Of a DNA stretch of 7,230 nt, positions 6,117 to 7,230 are shown in pieces (the first letter of the stretch is position 1; every line of letters starts with the position of its first letter). The position numbers and the translations under genes were made by a program. This DNA comes from Prevotella sp. UBA3837 (lineage in GTDB: Bacteria; Bacteroidota; Bacteroidia; Bacteroidales; Bacteroidaceae). The DNA lies in contig DGHX01000104.1 in the NCBI GenBank assembly GCA_002392835.1, forward strand, positions 23,652 to 30,881. The letters are read 5' to 3'. The notes under the pieces are model-generated. The model was given only the letters and a program-made list of their open reading frames with translations, was not told the DNA's origin and made no database searches.

Positions 6117-7230
6117 TCACACCCCGTACATCTTGGCTTTCTGCTCCTTGATGGCCTCGTCGTAGATGTAGTCGTCGTACTGCATCAGCTTGTCGATGGT
6201 GCCGCTGGGGGTGAGCTCAATGATGCGGTCGGCCACGGTCTGTATGAACTCATGGTCGTGCGAGGCGAAGAGGATGTTGCCCTTGAACTGCACCAGGTTG
6301 TTGTTGAAGGCCTGTATAGATTCCAGGTCGAGGTGGTTCGTGGGGGTATCAAGGATCAGGCAGTTGGCGTTCTTCAGCTGCATGCGGGCTATCATGCAGC
6401 GCATCTTCTCGCCACCGCTGAGCACGCACACCTTCTTCAGCACGTCCTCCTCGCGGAAGAGCATGCGGCCCAGGAATGACTTCATCTGCACCTCGTTGCC
6501 TTTGCCGAACTGCGAGAGCCAGTCCACCAGGTTCATCTCACTCTGGAAGAAGGCGGTGTTGTCAAGCGGCAGGTAAGCGGTGGTGATGGTCACACCCCAC
6601 TTGTAGGTGCCGGCCTGTGCCTCGCGGTTTCCGTTGATGATCTCGAAGAGGGCCGTCATGGCCTTGGGGTTATGCGAGAGGAACACGGTCTTCTGCCCCT
6701 TCTCAATGGTGAAGCTGACGTTGTCGAAGAGCACCGTTCCGTCCTGGTCGACGGCCTTCAGGCCCTCCACCTCAAGAATCTGCGTGCCCGGCTCGCGATC
6801 CATCTGGAAGATGATACCTGGGTACTTGCGCGTCGACGGCGTAATCTGCTCAACATTAAGCTTTTCAAGCATCTTCTTTCGAGAAGTAGTTTGCTTCGAT
6901 TTCGCCACGTTGGCCGAGAATCGGCGAATGAATTCCTCCAGCTGTTTCTTCTTCTCCTCGGCCTTCATCTTCTGGTTCTGGGCCTGACGCAGAGCCAGCT
7001 GGCTCGACTCGTACCAGAAGGAGTAGTTACCCGAGAAGAGCGTCACCTTGCCGAAGTCGATGTCGACGGTCTGCGTCGATACGGCATCGAGGAAGTGGCG
7101 GTCGTGGCTCACCACGAGCACACACTGCTCCAGGTTGCTGAGGTATTCCTCGAGCCACTGCACGGTGTCGAGGTCCAGGTCGTTGGTAGGCTCGTCGAGG
7201 AGCAAGTTGTCGGGATGTCCGAAGAGGGCC
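6117..7230 (-). CDS. ABC-F family ATPase, second nucleotide site degenerate; 5' end outside window
   Basis: The C-terminal 370 residues of an ABC-F protein, a soluble twin-ATPase class that acts on ribosomes rather than in transport. The frame is open to the window edge (ALFGHPDN before the first motif), so the start and first Walker A are missing. Visible in order are domain 1 Walker B LLLDEPTNDLDL (about 7170-7205), H-loop VVSHDRHFLD, a Lys/Glu-rich linker helix pair (about 6860-7010), then domain 2. In domain 2 the Walker A region reads SHNPKAMTALF: the glycines are lost and the Walker Lys position appears to be Met (6657-6659). The signature VLSGGEK is intact, Walker B is LILDTPTNHLDL with Thr (6345-6347) replacing the catalytic Glu, and the H-loop is FASHDHEF. 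This suggests one working and one dead ATP site. It resembles the YbiT-like branch; translation-related function is inferred. It ends 64 bp before galE, which has its own promoter box. Confidence 0.93.
   Translation of the reverse strand, partial: ALFGHPDNLLLDEPTNDLDLDTVQWLEEYLSNLEQCVLVVSHDRHFLDAVSTQTVDIDFGKVTLFSGNYSFWYESSQLALRQAQNQKMKAEEKKKQLEEFIRRFSANVAKSKQTTSRKKMLEKLNVEQITPSTRKYPGIIFQMDREPGTQILEVEGLKAVDQDGTVLFDNVSFTIEKGQKTVFLSHNPKAMTALFEIINGNREAQAGTYKWGVTITTAYLPLDNTAFFQSEMNLVDWLSQFGKGNEVQMKSFLGRMLFREEDVLKKVCVLSGGEKMRCMIARMQLKNANCLILDTPTNHLDLESIQAFNNNLVQFKGNILFASHDHEFIQTVADRIIELTPSGTIDKLMQYDDYIYDEAIKEQKAKMYGV

Overview
The window looks like a chromosomal piece of a GC-rich Bacteroidales genome, most likely Prevotella or a close relative. 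The evidence is the pectin-type GH106 and CE12 enzymes, a TAnnTTTG promoter box, the absence of clear Shine-Dalgarno sites, the Bacteroidetes-type ABC-F protein, and simple heptanucleotide repeats. The genus is inference.

Layout. Bases 1-570 (+) hold the 3' part of a nitrilase/omega-amidase gene whose start lies left of the window. Everything else is on the minus strand. Reading from right to left, these are an ABC-F ATPase gene (6117-7230, 5' end outside the window), a 64-bp gap with a promoter, galE (5012-6052), a secreted SGNH/CE12-type acetylesterase (3754-4989), a secreted GH106-type alpha-L-rhamnosidase (795-3653), and a 63-residue polyhistidine membrane protein (589-780). The last gene converges on the nitrilase gene, with 18 bp between the two stop codons. 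No gene-free stretch exceeds about 100 bp.

How the genes fit together. The spacings are 22 bp (galE to esterase), 100 bp (esterase to GH106) and 14 bp (GH106 to small protein). This suggests one transcript starting at the promoter before galE. The esterase and rhamnosidase would remove acetyl groups and rhamnose from rhamnogalacturonan pectin in the periplasm or outside the cell, while GalE interconverts UDP-galactose and UDP-glucose in the cytoplasm. No SusC/SusD pair or regulator is visible, so a full polysaccharide utilisation locus is not shown.

Most unusual content. The GH106 gene carries three repeat-like pieces, all read through in frame. They are a 120-bp GC-rich palindromic element (2551-2670) giving 40 extra residues, a heptanucleotide tract (2958-2989), and a heptanucleotide tract plus mini-hairpin (3584-3627) that supplies the core and cleavage region of the signal peptide. 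A second heptanucleotide-plus-hairpin unit lies in the opposite orientation just upstream (3721-3749). Its heptamers form a perfect 17-nt inverted repeat with the signal-peptide copy, around the start codon. This resembles the protein-tolerated palindromic elements of Rickettsia and is the best candidate for something poorly described here.
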